Assembly (NCBI RefSeq): GCF_027571385.1
Contig: NZ_CP085636.1
Span: forward strand, 3,910,001 to 3,974,000
Origin: Shewanella sp. MTB7
GTDB lineage: Bacteria > Pseudomonadota > Gammaproteobacteria > Enterobacterales > Shewanellaceae
Direction of reading: 5' to 3'
Length of the DNA: 64,000 bases
Shown here: piece after piece, positions 1 through 10,300 of the stretch
Position numbering within the stretch: position 1 is the first letter of the stretch
Layout: each line of letters starts with the position of its first letter
Notes under the pieces: generated by a model
The model's input: only the letters and a program-made list of their open reading frames with translations
Told to the model about the DNA's origin: nothing
Database searches by the model: none
Position numbers and translations under genes: made by a program

Positions 1-43
1 AAAAGTTGTGGATAAAACTTACAAGAAAATTTTATTTCAAATG

Positions 44-757
44 TTAATATTTTCCTAAAGCTAAGTAACTATTGAGCTGTCCGCCAGCTTGCTGACTATC
101 CCCCATAGAGGAAGCCAGTTGCATCAAGGATTTAAGCCCTTGCCATTGATCTTTATCTTTCGCACTCATCTCAACATCGGCCTGTAGGTAAACATTCAGT
201 TGAGAGGAAACCCGTGCGGCTTCTTGGCTGGTTTCTTTACTTTGTACACTGTCCATATTATCTAACACGGACTCTGCGTCATCCAATAACGTGATCAATA
301 CATTCGACATAGACTTGTCATCTTGAGATGTTTTTTCAAATTCATTGCGCTTTGATTGGATAAATGTCTTCATATCTTGCACTTTATCTTGAGACTTTGG
401 CAGTTCGATGCCTCCCTGTGACAAACGGTTTAGTTGAGTTTCTGATAAAATACCGTCTTGATATAATCTCTGAACCAACTTAGGCAAATCAGTGCTTGAG
501 AAATTACCATCAGCAAAAAAATCTTTCGCCATACTCTCAATCTTCTGCGCTCGAACGGCTCTAGGTGACAGGGACACCGACTCATCTTTAACCTGCTCCT
601 TGCTGCCAACCTTCGACGAGTGACTGGTCTGACTTAAGCTCACTTTATCGCTATGCTTTCCTGCTTCAGCTTGGTTACTGTTGATACCATATTTATCAGC
701 AAGACTAGTGTTAGTCAGCTGACTTGCTGTGCTTGTAGTATTAACGATTGGATTCAT
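44..757 (-). CDS. Hypothetical protein, coiled/helical, function unknown
   Basis: I do not recognise this 237-residue protein. It has no signal peptide or membrane segment. The first ~65 residues are rich in Ser, Thr, Asn and Gln and look disordered. A more ordered part begins near the VSLSPRAVRAQKIES stretch and runs into charged helices. A leucine-rich patch follows, and the C-terminus is helical and Gln/Ser-rich. The frame could begin at a TTG at 763, but the ATG six bases inside (757) is the more natural start; neither has a clear ribosome binding site. It stands alone on the minus strand next to a broken receiver gene. The SLS-rich N-terminus recalls proteins linked to flagella or anti-sigma factors, but that is only an impression. 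Confidence 0.6.
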   Translation of the reverse strand: MNPIVNTTSTASQLTNTSLADKYGINSNQAEAGKHSDKVSLSQTSHSSKVGSKEQVKDESVSLSPRAVRAQKIESMAKDFFADGNFSSTDLPKLVQRLYQDGILSETQLNRLSQGGIELPKSQDKVQDMKTFIQSKRNEFEKTSQDDKSMSNVLITLLDDAESVLDNMDSVQSKETSQEAARVSSQLNVYLQADVEMSAKDKDQWQGLKSLMQLASSMGDSQQAGGQLNSYLALGKY

Positions 758-874
758 TGTCAAAAATTCGGCGTATTAGGAAGATATGAACATTCATATG
801 CATTAATTACGCCGAAACTAATCTTTTAAATAAGGATTTGAAAATAAAGATGAAGAGGAATAAAACTCACTCAA

Positions 875-1244
875 TTAATGTAAATTAAGCAGTTGCAACA
901 CAGTAGGCATTAACTCATTTTGTTTGATGGGTTTACAAAACCAACCAGTAGCTCCAGCAAGTTTTGCCTGATCTTTAAGCGCTGAACAGTTTGACTGTCG
1001 ATACTATTAAGATAGGTATGCCGATATAAGATCTTAACTCTCTTAACTTTTGGATCAGCTCAATACCATTAAATTTCGGCATATAAAAATCAGTAATAAC
1101 CATATCATAATCCACCAATTGAGCCGCTCGGTAAGCTAGAGCACCATTTTCAGCAAGGGTAACCTCAACACCATCATAGACTAGAATTTTCTTAAACATA
1201 TTTCGCATAGCAAGTTGATCATCGACCACTAAAATTTTCTTCAT
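875..1244 (-). pseudogene. CheY-like receiver domain, broken by frameshifts
   Basis: The first 84 residues are a good response-regulator receiver: acidic pair Asp8/Asp9, phospho-acceptor Asp52 in VITDFYMP, and a switch Ser82 in ILIVSTV. The frame then runs into KLFSA and stops at 975. The missing end is still present in other frames. A short SQTVQ piece lies in one frame, and ALKDQAKLAGATGWFCKPIK, with the conserved receiver lysine, lies in a third and ends at a stop at 875–877. A single-domain CheY-like protein of about 122 residues was therefore probably broken by two small indels, or there are two read errors. As it stands the product lacks the Lys, beta5 and alpha5 and should not work. 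It would be a stand-alone receiver with no output domain. Confidence 0.75.
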
Positions 1245-1361
1245 ATATTCAGTCCCGTTGACTACATACTAGAAACTTAGGGCTAAATGAATAACCCATA
1301 TCCTGTATATTGTTCACTATTAGACCAAAAAGCGTAAAAAATAAGGATAAACAATTGTTTA

Positions 1362-2297
1362 TCAGTAACCCTCCAATCTCACCTCAATTTGATGTCTGGC
1401 AAGTTTGACCGCTAACTCACCTGCGGCAATCGCCTCTTCAGCGCGATGAAATTCCATGGTACCGATATCTCCAACGTCTGGAATGAGACAGATATCAGGT
1501 GGATCACCCATTAACCTCGCTCGCTTATAGCGTTGCTCGAGTATGTCCATAGACTGTGACATTACAGCTAACATGCCAGGGTTTGAGCGACTGCCCATTG
1601 AAAATTTATCAGTCAAGTTAGTGACATAATCTCTACCTCGGGCGAGCAAATCCATAAACCCTGTTTCTTCATGAGCTTGGGCTTGTACTCGCTCTTCAAC
1701 CGAAGGCTTATTACAGGCCATATCGATAGGTAGAACCTGCATGCGACCTCGCCTTTGGCCATTAAGATCCACCGCTATCACCACATCGACATCCATGGCC
1801 CGACTAACAGACACTGGCACAGGATTCACCACTGCACCATCGACAAGCCAACGATCACCTAGTTTCACCGGCGGTAAAATACCAGGCATAGAGCAAGAAG
1901 CGCGAATCGCATGGCGTAGATCCCCCTCTTTAAACCAGATCTCCTGTCCAGAATAGAGATCCGTAGCCACTGCAATTAAGGGACGCTGAAGCTGCTCTAT
2001 CTGTAGATCGCCGATCCGACTTTGGATCACATCGAACACTTTCTCACCGCCAATCAGCCCACCTTTGCGCCAACTCAAATCCATCAAGCCCAATACGTCC
2101 CAACTGGAAAAGCTACGCACCCAAGTTTCAAGTTCATCTAGTTGATCGTTCGCATAAGCCGCACCAACAAGCGCACCAATTGAACAACCTGAGACTTTAT
2201 CAGGTTTAATCCCCATCTCCGCCAACCCATTGAGCACCCCAATATGTGCCCAGCCTTTAGCAGCACCACTGCCTAACGCAATTCCAATCGTTGCCAT
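1362..2297 (-). CDS. rssA: Patatin-like phospholipase, RssA family
   Basis: Predicted serine acyl hydrolase of 311 residues with a Ser-Asp dyad. The oxyanion-hole glycine-rich motif is at residues 5–12 (IALGSGAA). The nucleophile motif GCSIG lies near residue 39 and the catalytic DGA sits in LVDGAVVNPVPV near residue 153. This arrangement is standard for bacterial patatins, and the length matches the E. coli RssA/YchK group. No signal peptide is visible, so it is probably cytosolic or peripheral to the inner membrane. It is a single gene divergent from the helicase downstream. Its lipid substrate cannot be deduced from sequence. Confidence 0.85.
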   Translation of the reverse strand: MATIGIALGSGAAKGWAHIGVLNGLAEMGIKPDKVSGCSIGALVGAAYANDQLDELETWVRSFSSWDVLGLMDLSWRKGGLIGGEKVFDVIQSRIGDLQIEQLQRPLIAVATDLYSGQEIWFKEGDLRHAIRASCSMPGILPPVKLGDRWLVDGAVVNPVPVSVSRAMDVDVVIAVDLNGQRRGRMQVLPIDMACNKPSVEERVQAQAHEETGFMDLLARGRDYVTNLTDKFSMGSRSNPGMLAVMSQSMDILEQRYKRARLMGDPPDICLIPDVGDIGTMEFHRAEEAIAAGELAVKLARHQIEVRLEGY

Positions 2298-2469
2298 TAT
2301 CGACTCTCTACTTTCATTAATAACCCCTTATATCGCGACAAACGAATATTCGCAATAATAAAAGATCATCACCTAAAACGGAAATGAGATGAATCAAGTG
2401 TTCTCTATGGCTGAACAGCATAAACTTAGGTTATAATGCTCGGTCAAATTAATCTTGGAGCACCCCCCT

Positions 2470-3810
2470 TTGCAATTTACCGAATTTTCCCTGGACACTC
2501 GTCTATTACAGACTCTCGATCATATGGGTATCACGACACCTACTGAGATTCAGGAGAAGGCGATTCCCGTTGGTCTTGCAGGAAAAGACCTGATGGCGTC
2601 ATCAAAAACAGGCTCGGGTAAAACCTTAGCGTTTTTGTTACCGGCAATGCAGAGAGTCATTTCAAGCAGAGCCTTGAGCAAGCGTGACCCAAGAGTACTT
2701 ATTTTACTGCCGACTCGAGAGCTTGCTAATCAGGTTTACAGCCAGTTGCGTCTGTTAGTCGCCAATACTCAATACAAAGCCATGAAAATTCTCGGTGGTG
2801 AGAATTTTAACGATCAAGCTAAATTATTATCTCGTGAGCCTCACTTTATCGTTGCCACGCCAGGCCGACTTGCAGACCACTTAGCACAGCATCATATACA
2901 CCTGAATGGCCTAGAGTTGCTTATTCTAGATGAAGCTGACCGTATGCTCGACTTAGGTTTCGCCCAACAGCTTAAAGCCATCAATGCCGCAGCCGATCAT
3001 AAGCGTCGTCAAACCTTGATGTTTTCAGCAACCTTAGATCATGGTGAGATTAACGAGATTGCCGCAGAGTTATTGAAAGACCCTAAGCATGTGGCTGTGG
3101 GGGCTGGCAATATTGAAAACCAAGATATTACTCAGAAAATCTACCTGTGTGATCACCTTGACCATAAAGAAGCTTTATTACTCAGCATTCTTAAAAGTGG
3201 TAATCAAAAGCAAGTCATTATCTTTACCGCAACTCGCCAAGATACCGACCGTTTAGCCAAGAAGCTCGCCGAAGATGGCTTTAACACAGCCTCGCTCAGT
3301 GGCGATCTTAACCAAAACGCCCGTAATCAAATCATGGATCAATTTAGCCGTGGCATGCAGGATATTTTGGTGACAACCGATGTCGCATCCCGTGGTCTCG
3401 ATCTATTGAATGTCTCTTTGGTTATTAACTTCGATATGCCTAAGCTACCCGAAGAGTATGTACACCGAATCGGTCGTACTGCGCGTGCAGGCGCTAAAGG
3501 AGACGCGGTATCTTTAGTTGGACCTAAAGATTGGGTTAACTTTAAACAGGTGCAACAGTTTTTGAATAGAGGCTTCGAATTGAGCACTATCGAAGGTCTT
3601 AAAGGCAAGTTCTCAGGCCTAAAAGATAGGCCTAAGGCTGGCAAGAATGTATCAAGTAATGCCAAGCGTACTAAAGTAACGCCTAAGAAAAATGCTAAGC
3701 CGAAGCCTAAAGTGGCTAAAGATAAGCGCTTTATCACGGGCATCGATATTGGTGATGCGCCTATGTTAAGAAAGCCTAAATCTAAGCTGCAAGATACACC
3801 TGAAGATTAA
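2470..3810 (+). CDS. DEAD-box ATP-dependent RNA helicase
   Basis: All helicase motifs are visible in order: Q motif (GITTPTEIQEKAIP), Walker A SSKTGSGKT, PTRELA, TPGR, DEAD, SAT, VASRGLD and HRIGRTARAG. A Lys-rich basic tail of about 80 residues follows, typical of ribosome-assembly or cold-shock helicases of the SrmB/RhlE type. Which of these it is cannot be fixed here. No ATG is available near the front. A TTG at 2455 is in frame, but the TTG at 2470 is preceded by GGAG at 2457–2460 with a nine-base spacer and gives the usual MQFTEF-type start, so I prefer 2470 (446 residues). A strong terminator follows. Growth at low temperature often depends on such enzymes. Confidence 0.9.
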   Translation: MQFTEFSLDTRLLQTLDHMGITTPTEIQEKAIPVGLAGKDLMASSKTGSGKTLAFLLPAMQRVISSRALSKRDPRVLILLPTRELANQVYSQLRLLVANTQYKAMKILGGENFNDQAKLLSREPHFIVATPGRLADHLAQHHIHLNGLELLILDEADRMLDLGFAQQLKAINAAADHKRRQTLMFSATLDHGEINEIAAELLKDPKHVAVGAGNIENQDITQKIYLCDHLDHKEALLLSILKSGNQKQVIIFTATRQDTDRLAKKLAEDGFNTASLSGDLNQNARNQIMDQFSRGMQDILVTTDVASRGLDLLNVSLVINFDMPKLPEEYVHRIGRTARAGAKGDAVSLVGPKDWVNFKQVQQFLNRGFELSTIEGLKGKFSGLKDRPKAGKNVSSNAKRTKVTPKKNAKPKPKVAKDKRFITGIDIGDAPMLRKPKSKLQDTPED

Positions 3811-3833
3811 TCTTCTTTAATATGATTAACATT

Positions 3834-3872
3834 AAAAAGCCCTACCGCTGTAACCGTGATAGGGCTTTTTTG
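3834..3872. terminator. Bidirectional Rho-independent terminator
   Basis: AAAAGCCCTA pairs with TAGGGCTTTT around a ~16-base loop. There are A and T tracts on either side, so it can end both the helicase (+) and the convergent YHS gene (-). Confidence 0.8.
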
Positions 3873-3883
3873 TAACGAGGCGC

Positions 3884-4333
3884 TTATTTTGTTAACTTCT
3901 TGTCCCACTGCTTATCGGCGCGATCGACATAACTTTTGGTGTCTTCAAGCCAAGTTTCTCTGACCCCTAAGCTGTAATTCAGGTATAACTTATCATTAAG
4001 AACAGTAAAGGCTTCCGGTACCGTGTCGACCACAAAACCGTGAGACATGGCATAGGCACAGTAACCGCCATATTGCGGCAGATACCGCTCTGGCTGATAT
4101 TCAAACTGAGCTAGATTCTCAGCAGAGCTAAATAGCCAAATCACCTGTTCATGCTCGACCTTAAATAGCTCACTTCCCTTCACAGGGGCATTTTCTGCAA
4201 AATAAGCAACAGGATCATAGCCATTAATTGCCACTCCCTTTTCGACATAAACTGGATGTTTATCTAAACTGGTGCAAGCTGATAAGAAAAGCACTAGCAC
4301 CGCGACTAAGTAGCCATATCGAATATTGTTCAT
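3884..4333 (-). CDS. YHS-domain lipoprotein
   Basis: This 149-residue protein has an N-terminal hydrophobic segment and a lipobox (LSAC, Cys20), so it should be lipid-anchored and face the periplasm. The rest is a YHS domain (NGYDPVAYFAENAPVKG...; YGGYCAYAMSHG). This small fold is found in proteins that touch metals or bind the copper-handling machinery, but its role here is unknown. The start has an AGGGG ribosome binding site nine bases upstream. No metal-transport gene lies next to it. Confidence 0.8.
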   Translation of the reverse strand: MNNIRYGYLVAVLVLFLSACTSLDKHPVYVEKGVAINGYDPVAYFAENAPVKGSELFKVEHEQVIWLFSSAENLAQFEYQPERYLPQYGGYCAYAMSHGFVVDTVPEAFTVLNDKLYLNYSLGVRETWLEDTKSYVDRADKQWDKKLTK

Positions 4334-4541
4334 CCTTTATCCCCTCTAATGATTTTTCTGATCCTTGTTCTCATGCAATAGAAGACCTTTAAACCTTAAA
4401 GTTAATTTCATGAGCAAATATAAACCCACTGTACTTTTATGGTTTTTTCAAAGGAAAATCTCATTCAGTTAAATCTAAACGCTGACCCTCGACACGTTTC
4501 ACTGTACAATGCGCGCAATATTGTTTTATTTAAGGTGTAAC

Positions 4542-4988
4542 ATGAGAGTTTGTGGCGTTGAATTAAAAGGTGGCGAAGCCGTTGTCTGCTTATTGAGCTA
4601 TGAAGGTGAGACTTTTAACGTGCCTGATTGTCGCCAACAATCATTTGTAATTTCACACTCAGAAGCGACAGAATCGATCCGTGATTTTCACTTTGCATTC
4701 AGTAAATTGATGCAAGATTACCATGTCGATAAAATCGTGATTATTGCCCGTGAGCAAAAAGGTAAACTAGCCGGTAGTGCGACCAGCTTTAAAGCTGAAG
4801 CCGCCATCCAGTTACTCGATTTGCCAGTGATATTAATGTCACCTGTCACAGTGAAAGAGCGCCTAAAGCGTAATCCACCTCTTGTCGACTTTGATGGGTT
4901 AGAGCTTAAACGCTTTCAAAAGCCTGCATTTGACGTAGCTTATGCTTATCACAATCAGCATATCTTCAATGTTTGGGACAATGTGTAA
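4542..4988 (+). CDS. DUF3010 family protein
   Basis: A 148-residue cytosolic protein matching the DUF3010 family known from Vibrio, Shewanella and relatives (MRVCGVELKGGEAVVCLL at the front, KIVIIAREQKGKLAGSATSFKAE in the middle). The frame is open further upstream to 4509, but the ATG at 4542 has AAGGTG about five bases ahead and is where the family begins. The alternating strand and helix pattern and the GVELKGGEAVV start recall RNase H-fold proteins, but the biochemical function is unknown. It is transcribed alone with a hairpin downstream. Confidence 0.8.
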   Translation: MRVCGVELKGGEAVVCLLSYEGETFNVPDCRQQSFVISHSEATESIRDFHFAFSKLMQDYHVDKIVIIAREQKGKLAGSATSFKAEAAIQLLDLPVILMSPVTVKERLKRNPPLVDFDGLELKRFQKPAFDVAYAYHNQHIFNVWDNV

Positions 4989-5027
4989 CCTAACCTGAAC
5001 AAGGGGATAAGTTACAGTCTCAACAGA

Positions 5028-5064
5028 GCACGAGCCTAGTATCTACTAGGTTCGGCTTTCTCAT
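5028..5064 (+). terminator. Hairpin after the DUF3010 gene
   Basis: GAGCCTAGT and ACTAGGTTC form a stem with a four-base loop, extended by AGC/GCT and followed by TTTCTC. It is a probable but imperfect terminator. Confidence 0.5.
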
Positions 5065-5105
5065 CACGCTATGCTCTCAATATATTCACCACAGTCTGAC
5101 TTATT

Positions 5106-5612
5106 ATGAATCCACTCAAATACCTCAATGGCTATCGGCAAGAGATACAAGATCAAGTTTCCAACCTACTTAACGATGATAAACTGAAAACGGTCTTACT
5201 CAAACGCTACCCTAAAGCCCATGAAATTCGTACCGATAAAGCACTGTATGACTATACGATGGCAATTAAAAACCAGTATTTGCGTAAGTCTCAGCCACTA
5301 TCGAAAGTTCTCTTTGATGATAAAATTAGCTTAAGCCACCAAGCACTAGGCTTGCACTCTTATGTGTCTCGAGTGCAAGGAAGTAAGACTAAGGCTAAAA
5401 ATGAGATCCGTATATCGTCACGATTAAAGCGCGTGCCGGAGCCATTTCTGCGTATGTTGGTCGTCCATGAATTGGCCCATCTGAAAGAGAAAGATCATAA
5501 CAAAGCCTTCTATCAACTTTGCTGTCATATGGAAGGGGATTACCACCAGCTCGAATTTGATCTGCGCTTGTTACTAACCCAAATCGATCACCACTCGAAC
5601 CCATACGCTTAG
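5106..5612 (+). CDS. YgjP-like (DUF45) metallopeptidase domain protein
   Basis: The 168-residue protein carries a zinc-peptidase signature VVHELAHLKEKDHNKAFY, i.e. HExxH with a third downstream histidine, as in the YgjP/SprT-like gluzincin group. It has no signal peptide, so it is predicted cytosolic. The N-terminal ~70 residues are charged helices. Substrate is unknown. The ATG has no obvious ribosome binding site. A bidirectional terminator separates it from the convergent M23 peptidase. Confidence 0.75.
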   Translation: MNPLKYLNGYRQEIQDQVSNLLNDDKLKTVLLKRYPKAHEIRTDKALYDYTMAIKNQYLRKSQPLSKVLFDDKISLSHQALGLHSYVSRVQGSKTKAKNEIRISSRLKRVPEPFLRMLVVHELAHLKEKDHNKAFYQLCCHMEGDYHQLEFDLRLLLTQIDHHSNPYA

Positions 5613-5626
5613 CACTCAGTATTGTA

Positions 5627-5664
5627 ACCAAAACGCCAGTATCTCTCTGCTGGCGTTTTGGTTT
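5627..5664. terminator. Bidirectional Rho-independent terminator
   Basis: ACCAAAACGCCAG and CTGGCGTTTTGGT form a 13-base perfect stem with a short loop. It serves both the YgjP-like gene (+) and the M23 gene (-). Confidence 0.85.
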
Positions 5665-5680
5665 GTAATGAACAATAAGC

Positions 5681-6994
5681 TTAGCTCATGCCCATCATCA
5701 TTTGGCGTATTCTAACCAGCTGCTGAAACTCGCTCATCTCTTTATTCGATAACTGGCTTGCCATGGGAATATTGGCTTTCATCGCATTCACCGGACGACC
5801 ATTTACATGGAACTCATAGTGAAGATGGGGACCCGTTACCCGTCCAGTATTGCCAGATAGCGCAATAACTTGACCACGGGAAACCCGCTGACCTTTATGC
5901 ACCAATGCCTTAGAAAGATGAAGGTAACGAGTACGGTATTTATTTCCATGCTCAATCACTACATAGGTTCCAGCATAAGGATGTTTAGTCACCATTGAGA
6001 CTATACCATCACCTGGAGCGACAATCTTGGTGCCTATTGGCGTAGCGAAATCGGTGCCGTTATGGTGCGTGACACGCCCAGTGACGGGATGATGTCGATT
6101 ACGATTAAAGCTGGAGCTGATACGATAATTGGCCTGCAACGGTATACGCTGAAAAGCGCGGGATAAGCTACGACCTTGATCATCATAAAAATTTCCGTCA
6201 CGGTTTTGATAAGCATTAATATCGCTGCGACCACGGTGGATGGTAACCCCTAATATTTCACTTGCCCCAGTTTCATTACCGTCAATAAACTGATCGTTCA
6301 TCAAAACAGAGAAAGTATCGTCAGCTCTAAGGTCTCTGGAAAAATTTAACTTCTCTTTTAGCAAGGACTCGACACGCTGAATTTCAGCAGCATTCAAGCC
6401 TGCTCTTTTCGCTGACACATAGAAAGAACCTTGAATATCGCCAGAAACGGTGCGACTTTGCCAGATCCCATCGATATTGATCTCTTCAACCTTATAATCA
6501 CCATCATCAAAACGACTAAACACCACTTGTCGTGCAGCCGAAAAATAAAGCTCAAGTTTTTGCAACTCGCCTTTATCATCCAGCCAGAAACTGATCTTAT
6601 TGCCTGGTTTTAGCGTGTCCAATGCTAGAACATCAAGATCAGCCTCAAGCACATGATGCATGGTATTTTGATCTACACCCGCCTCAACAAACAAACCACT
6701 TAAGGTATCGCCAGAAGCAATACTCTTGACATAATCGGGCTTACTGCTTAACGCTTCAAAAGGGGGTGAGGGTGTCAACTGTGCCACTAAGGTGTCAATA
6801 TCGAGATCGATGGGAATACGTTGAGGTAAAAATTCCTGTTGACTGGGCCATAAAATCGCCGCGCCTAACAGCAGTCCAGCACCCAAAATAAGTTTCTTGT
6901 GAACATTCGACTTCTGCGAAAATGACAACACCTGAACATTTAACTGCGGCATCTTAAAAAATGATGTTTTACGAATATGCAACTTTAGCCCCAT
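5681..6994 (-). CDS. M23 family murein DD-endopeptidase (MepM/YebA-like)
   Basis: This 437-residue envelope protein has a cytosolic N-terminus, one membrane anchor near residues 34–50 and a LysM/OapA-like region (SIASGDTLSGLF). A linker domain precedes the C-terminal LytM/M23 peptidase. Zinc ligands appear as HNGTD (H and D) and GPHLHYEF (HxH). It should cut D-Ala–mDAP cross-links to allow cell-wall growth. The size and domain order match MepM. The frame begins with ATG at 6994; an internal ATG 14 codons later is possible, but neither has a strong ribosome binding site. It is a single gene. Confidence 0.85.
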   Translation of the reverse strand: MGLKLHIRKTSFFKMPQLNVQVLSFSQKSNVHKKLILGAGLLLGAAILWPSQQEFLPQRIPIDLDIDTLVAQLTPSPPFEALSSKPDYVKSIASGDTLSGLFVEAGVDQNTMHHVLEADLDVLALDTLKPGNKISFWLDDKGELQKLELYFSAARQVVFSRFDDGDYKVEEINIDGIWQSRTVSGDIQGSFYVSAKRAGLNAAEIQRVESLLKEKLNFSRDLRADDTFSVLMNDQFIDGNETGASEILGVTIHRGRSDINAYQNRDGNFYDDQGRSLSRAFQRIPLQANYRISSSFNRNRHHPVTGRVTHHNGTDFATPIGTKIVAPGDGIVSMVTKHPYAGTYVVIEHGNKYRTRYLHLSKALVHKGQRVSRGQVIALSGNTGRVTGPHLHYEFHVNGRPVNAMKANIPMASQLSNKEMSEFQQLVRIRQMMMGMS

Positions 6995-7311
6995 CTAACT
7001 TTATTATATTTTACATCGAACTTAACTCACATGAAACTGGAGCAATCCTGACATGAATACATCACCTATCATTGCAATGAAATTACAATATCCTCAGTGA
7101 CTTTCACGGTTTAGTTACAAGTGTAAAAAACTGAAACGATTAGTCTTAAAATTATACTAGCAAGTCAATTTATACCAAAAAAAAACCAATTTACAAACTG
7201 TTCCACGAAACAAATTCAATAATTATTATTAATGAATACCTAAGCTCAGGCTAACAGCTGAGCTTTAGATCCCTTCCGCTTTCAACTTTAAAGCTTAAAA
7301 AGCTTAAAAAG
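6995..7311. other. Intergenic stretch between M23 peptidase and sbcC
   Basis: It is AT-rich with no gene. It should hold the promoter of the M23 gene and the end of the sbcDC message. A perfect inverted repeat, AAGCTCAG–N8–CTGAGCTT at 7242–7265, may be the sbcC terminator, although the T-run is weak. Confidence 0.5.
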
Positions 7312-10300
7312 CTATGGCAATACAATGACCGTCTTACTGCCATTGATCGTTTTGATGATATCGATGCGAGTACCAATCTGTTCTTTCATCTCTGACACAT
7401 GGGAGATAACCCCAATCATGCGGCCCGCAGACTGCAGATCCATCAAGGTGCGAATGGCTAAATCCAGCGAGTCTTGATCTAAGCTGCCAAACCCTTCATC
7501 GATAAACAGAGTATCTAGCTTAATTCCTCCCGCATAAGCCTGCACCACCTCTGATAATCCCAATGCCATCGATAAAGCAGCCATAAAGCTCTCGCCACCG
7601 CTTAAGGTCGCAACAGGACGCACCTTGGAGGTGTAAGCGTCTTCAACTTCCAATTCAAGCCCAGAAGCCTTATTACCTTTAGACCTATCTTCTTTGCGTA
7701 TTAATCGATAACGCCCTTTACTCATTAACTGCAGACGATGACTCGCTTCGAGTAGCACATCGTCGAGTAACACGCTAAGGACAAACCGCTGCAAGCTAAT
7801 TTTATTGCCTGTCTGACCGTTGGTGACATCAGACAAAGTGCCGATAATCGCGTATTCATCCTCTAACTTCTTGGCCCGAGCATCGGCATCCTTCAACTGT
7901 TTTTGCGTTTGAGTCAATTGTGTCACTCGGCCATGTAAGACTTGCCATAGCTGTTCGGCTTCTCGTTGCTTAGCCTTAGTCGCCACTAAACACGCTTCAA
8001 CTTCACTCAGTTCAGGTTTAACCTGTTCGAACAACTTCTCATTAAGTTGGGTTAATGACGTTTGGTTAGCAATACATGCCTGTTGATAATCTGCAATGTC
8101 ATCACTTATCCGTTTAACCTCTTCAGCCGACAACAAGGCCTGTACTAATGCTTGTTTATCATTAAAACCGGATGACGATAGATGTGAAATAAGCTCTGCT
8201 TGCGCCCTATCACTTTGATTTTTTGCCTGACTAAAGCTTGACTGAGCCGCTGCAAATGCTGCTTTGTGCATAGCATCTTGCTCAAGAGCTTGAGTATGCG
8301 ACTGGCGAATCGTGCTTATGTTTTGCTGAATAATTGTTAACTTCTGTTTCACTTGATTTATCGCACTGTTAAGCACATCTAAGCTACGCTCTTGTTCAGG
8401 TACTGTGGCGAGCACCTGTTCCAACTTTCCCTGAAGCTCAGAGACTCTATTCTGTAGCCCTTGAAAGATATCTCGCTCAAGGTCAAGTTGAATCTGTAAC
8501 GCCCTCTCTTTTGACTGCCACTCTTGGATCTTCTGCCTAAGTTTAGTTAACATCTTAGCTGCGGTATTAGCTTGCTCAGCTTGCCCCTGTAACTGTTGTT
8601 GATGTACCTGTAGCGAATCTAAAGAGTGAGATGACCACTCACCGAGTCTTTGTTGATACTCATCCCTTAGCTTCACCTGCTCCTGTAACTGGGCCTTTAA
8701 TCCTTTGTAGTCGGAAATAAGTTGATTTAAGGCATAATTTGCCACTTCACACGCCTGCTTGCTTGATTCTAAATCCTCTTCAGAGGGCAAAGCATGCTCG
8801 CTATAAGCAAGATTGGGGTGCACAGCACTACCACATACAGGACAAGGCTCTCCAGGGTTAAGTTTTTGCGCTAATACACTGGCCTGCCCGCGATGCCAGA
8901 TCAGTTGTAGTTGATCATAAACATCTTCTCTGTCTTTGGCATCGAGACGAAGCTGCTTGCCTTTCTCCTCGGCTTTCAGCAACGCTTGTTGGGTTTTATC
9001 TGCATTACCTCTCGCTAGCTGCCATTGATGATAGCGCTCAACAGTGTCATTGTGAGCGGTCACAGTTTGCTGGACATTCACCAGCTCAGTAGCCTGCAGT
9101 TCCAGTTGGGGAAGTTGCAGTTCAGCACCGTGCTTATCTGCCAATAAAGCATCTAATATAGCTTTGCCTTTAATCCCTTTATCTTTAGCTTGCCCAAGAC
9201 TACTATTGGCTTGGATTAGCTCTTTTTGCAGATTATCCAGCCCCTGCAACTGTGGGATCAGCTGAGTTAATCTCATCTCTTCACCCTGAGACTGTTGTAA
9301 TTTCAGATCTTCTTCGTCCAAAGTAGTAAATTTAGCTTGAGCAAGTGTAAGATCTTGCTCACTGTGCAGCTTGGCTGACTGGGCTTGTGTTATCACGTTC
9401 TGAGCTTGAACCACCTCAGACTCACGAGCCAGCGACGCATCTAACATCGGCTTGATTTGCAGTGCTTTTTGGCCATTTTCAATTTGATATTGACGCTGTT
9501 CAATACCCACTTTTTGCTCAGCCAACAATGTCGCCATCTGTTGCAATTTAGCTTGAGAGTAGAAATCACTGATCAACACTTTGGCAGATTCAAACTGTTT
9601 ATTAACCTCAATCAACGCCGACGTCGCCAGCTCTTTACTCTCAGAGGCACTGGCGAGCTTAGGCGATATATCTGTCAGCTCAGCAGTCAAGGCTTCATCA
9701 GAGCCGAGCTCGACGCTTTGAAGTATACCGTCACGTTTATTACGCCCATCTCGCACTTCATTACGGATAGCTGATGCTTGAAGTTTCAATTTATCTTCAA
9801 TCTTTCGATAAATTTGCGTCTGGAACAGCTGACTAAATATCTTCTCTCTGTCTTTAGAGTCTGCCATCAACAACTCACGGAACTTGCCTTGGGGCAATAC
9901 CATTACCTGACGGAACTGATCGGCATCAAGGCCAGTAAGTTGCTCAATCTCTGCAGTGGCTTCAGAGACCTTGCTCGCCACCAGCAGATGCTCTGAGCCA
10001 TCTTTGTCTATCCGATACAACTGAGCTTCCGGCTTTTGCACCGTAAAACCCTCGCCACTTTTTTTGGCTCGATGCTGCTCTGGTACTCGACGGATGCGAT
10101 ACTGAAACTCACCTAAGCTGAAACTAAAGGTCACCTCTGTCAGTAGGTTATTATCTGCCACATCACAGCGCATCTGACTGCCTTCACGCTCATCACCAGT
10201 GGTTTTACCATAAAGCGCAAAGCAGATAGCATCGAGGATGGTGGTTTTACCCGCACCAGTCGGTCCATTGATTAAAAAAAGCGGGTTGGTGCCTAAAGCA

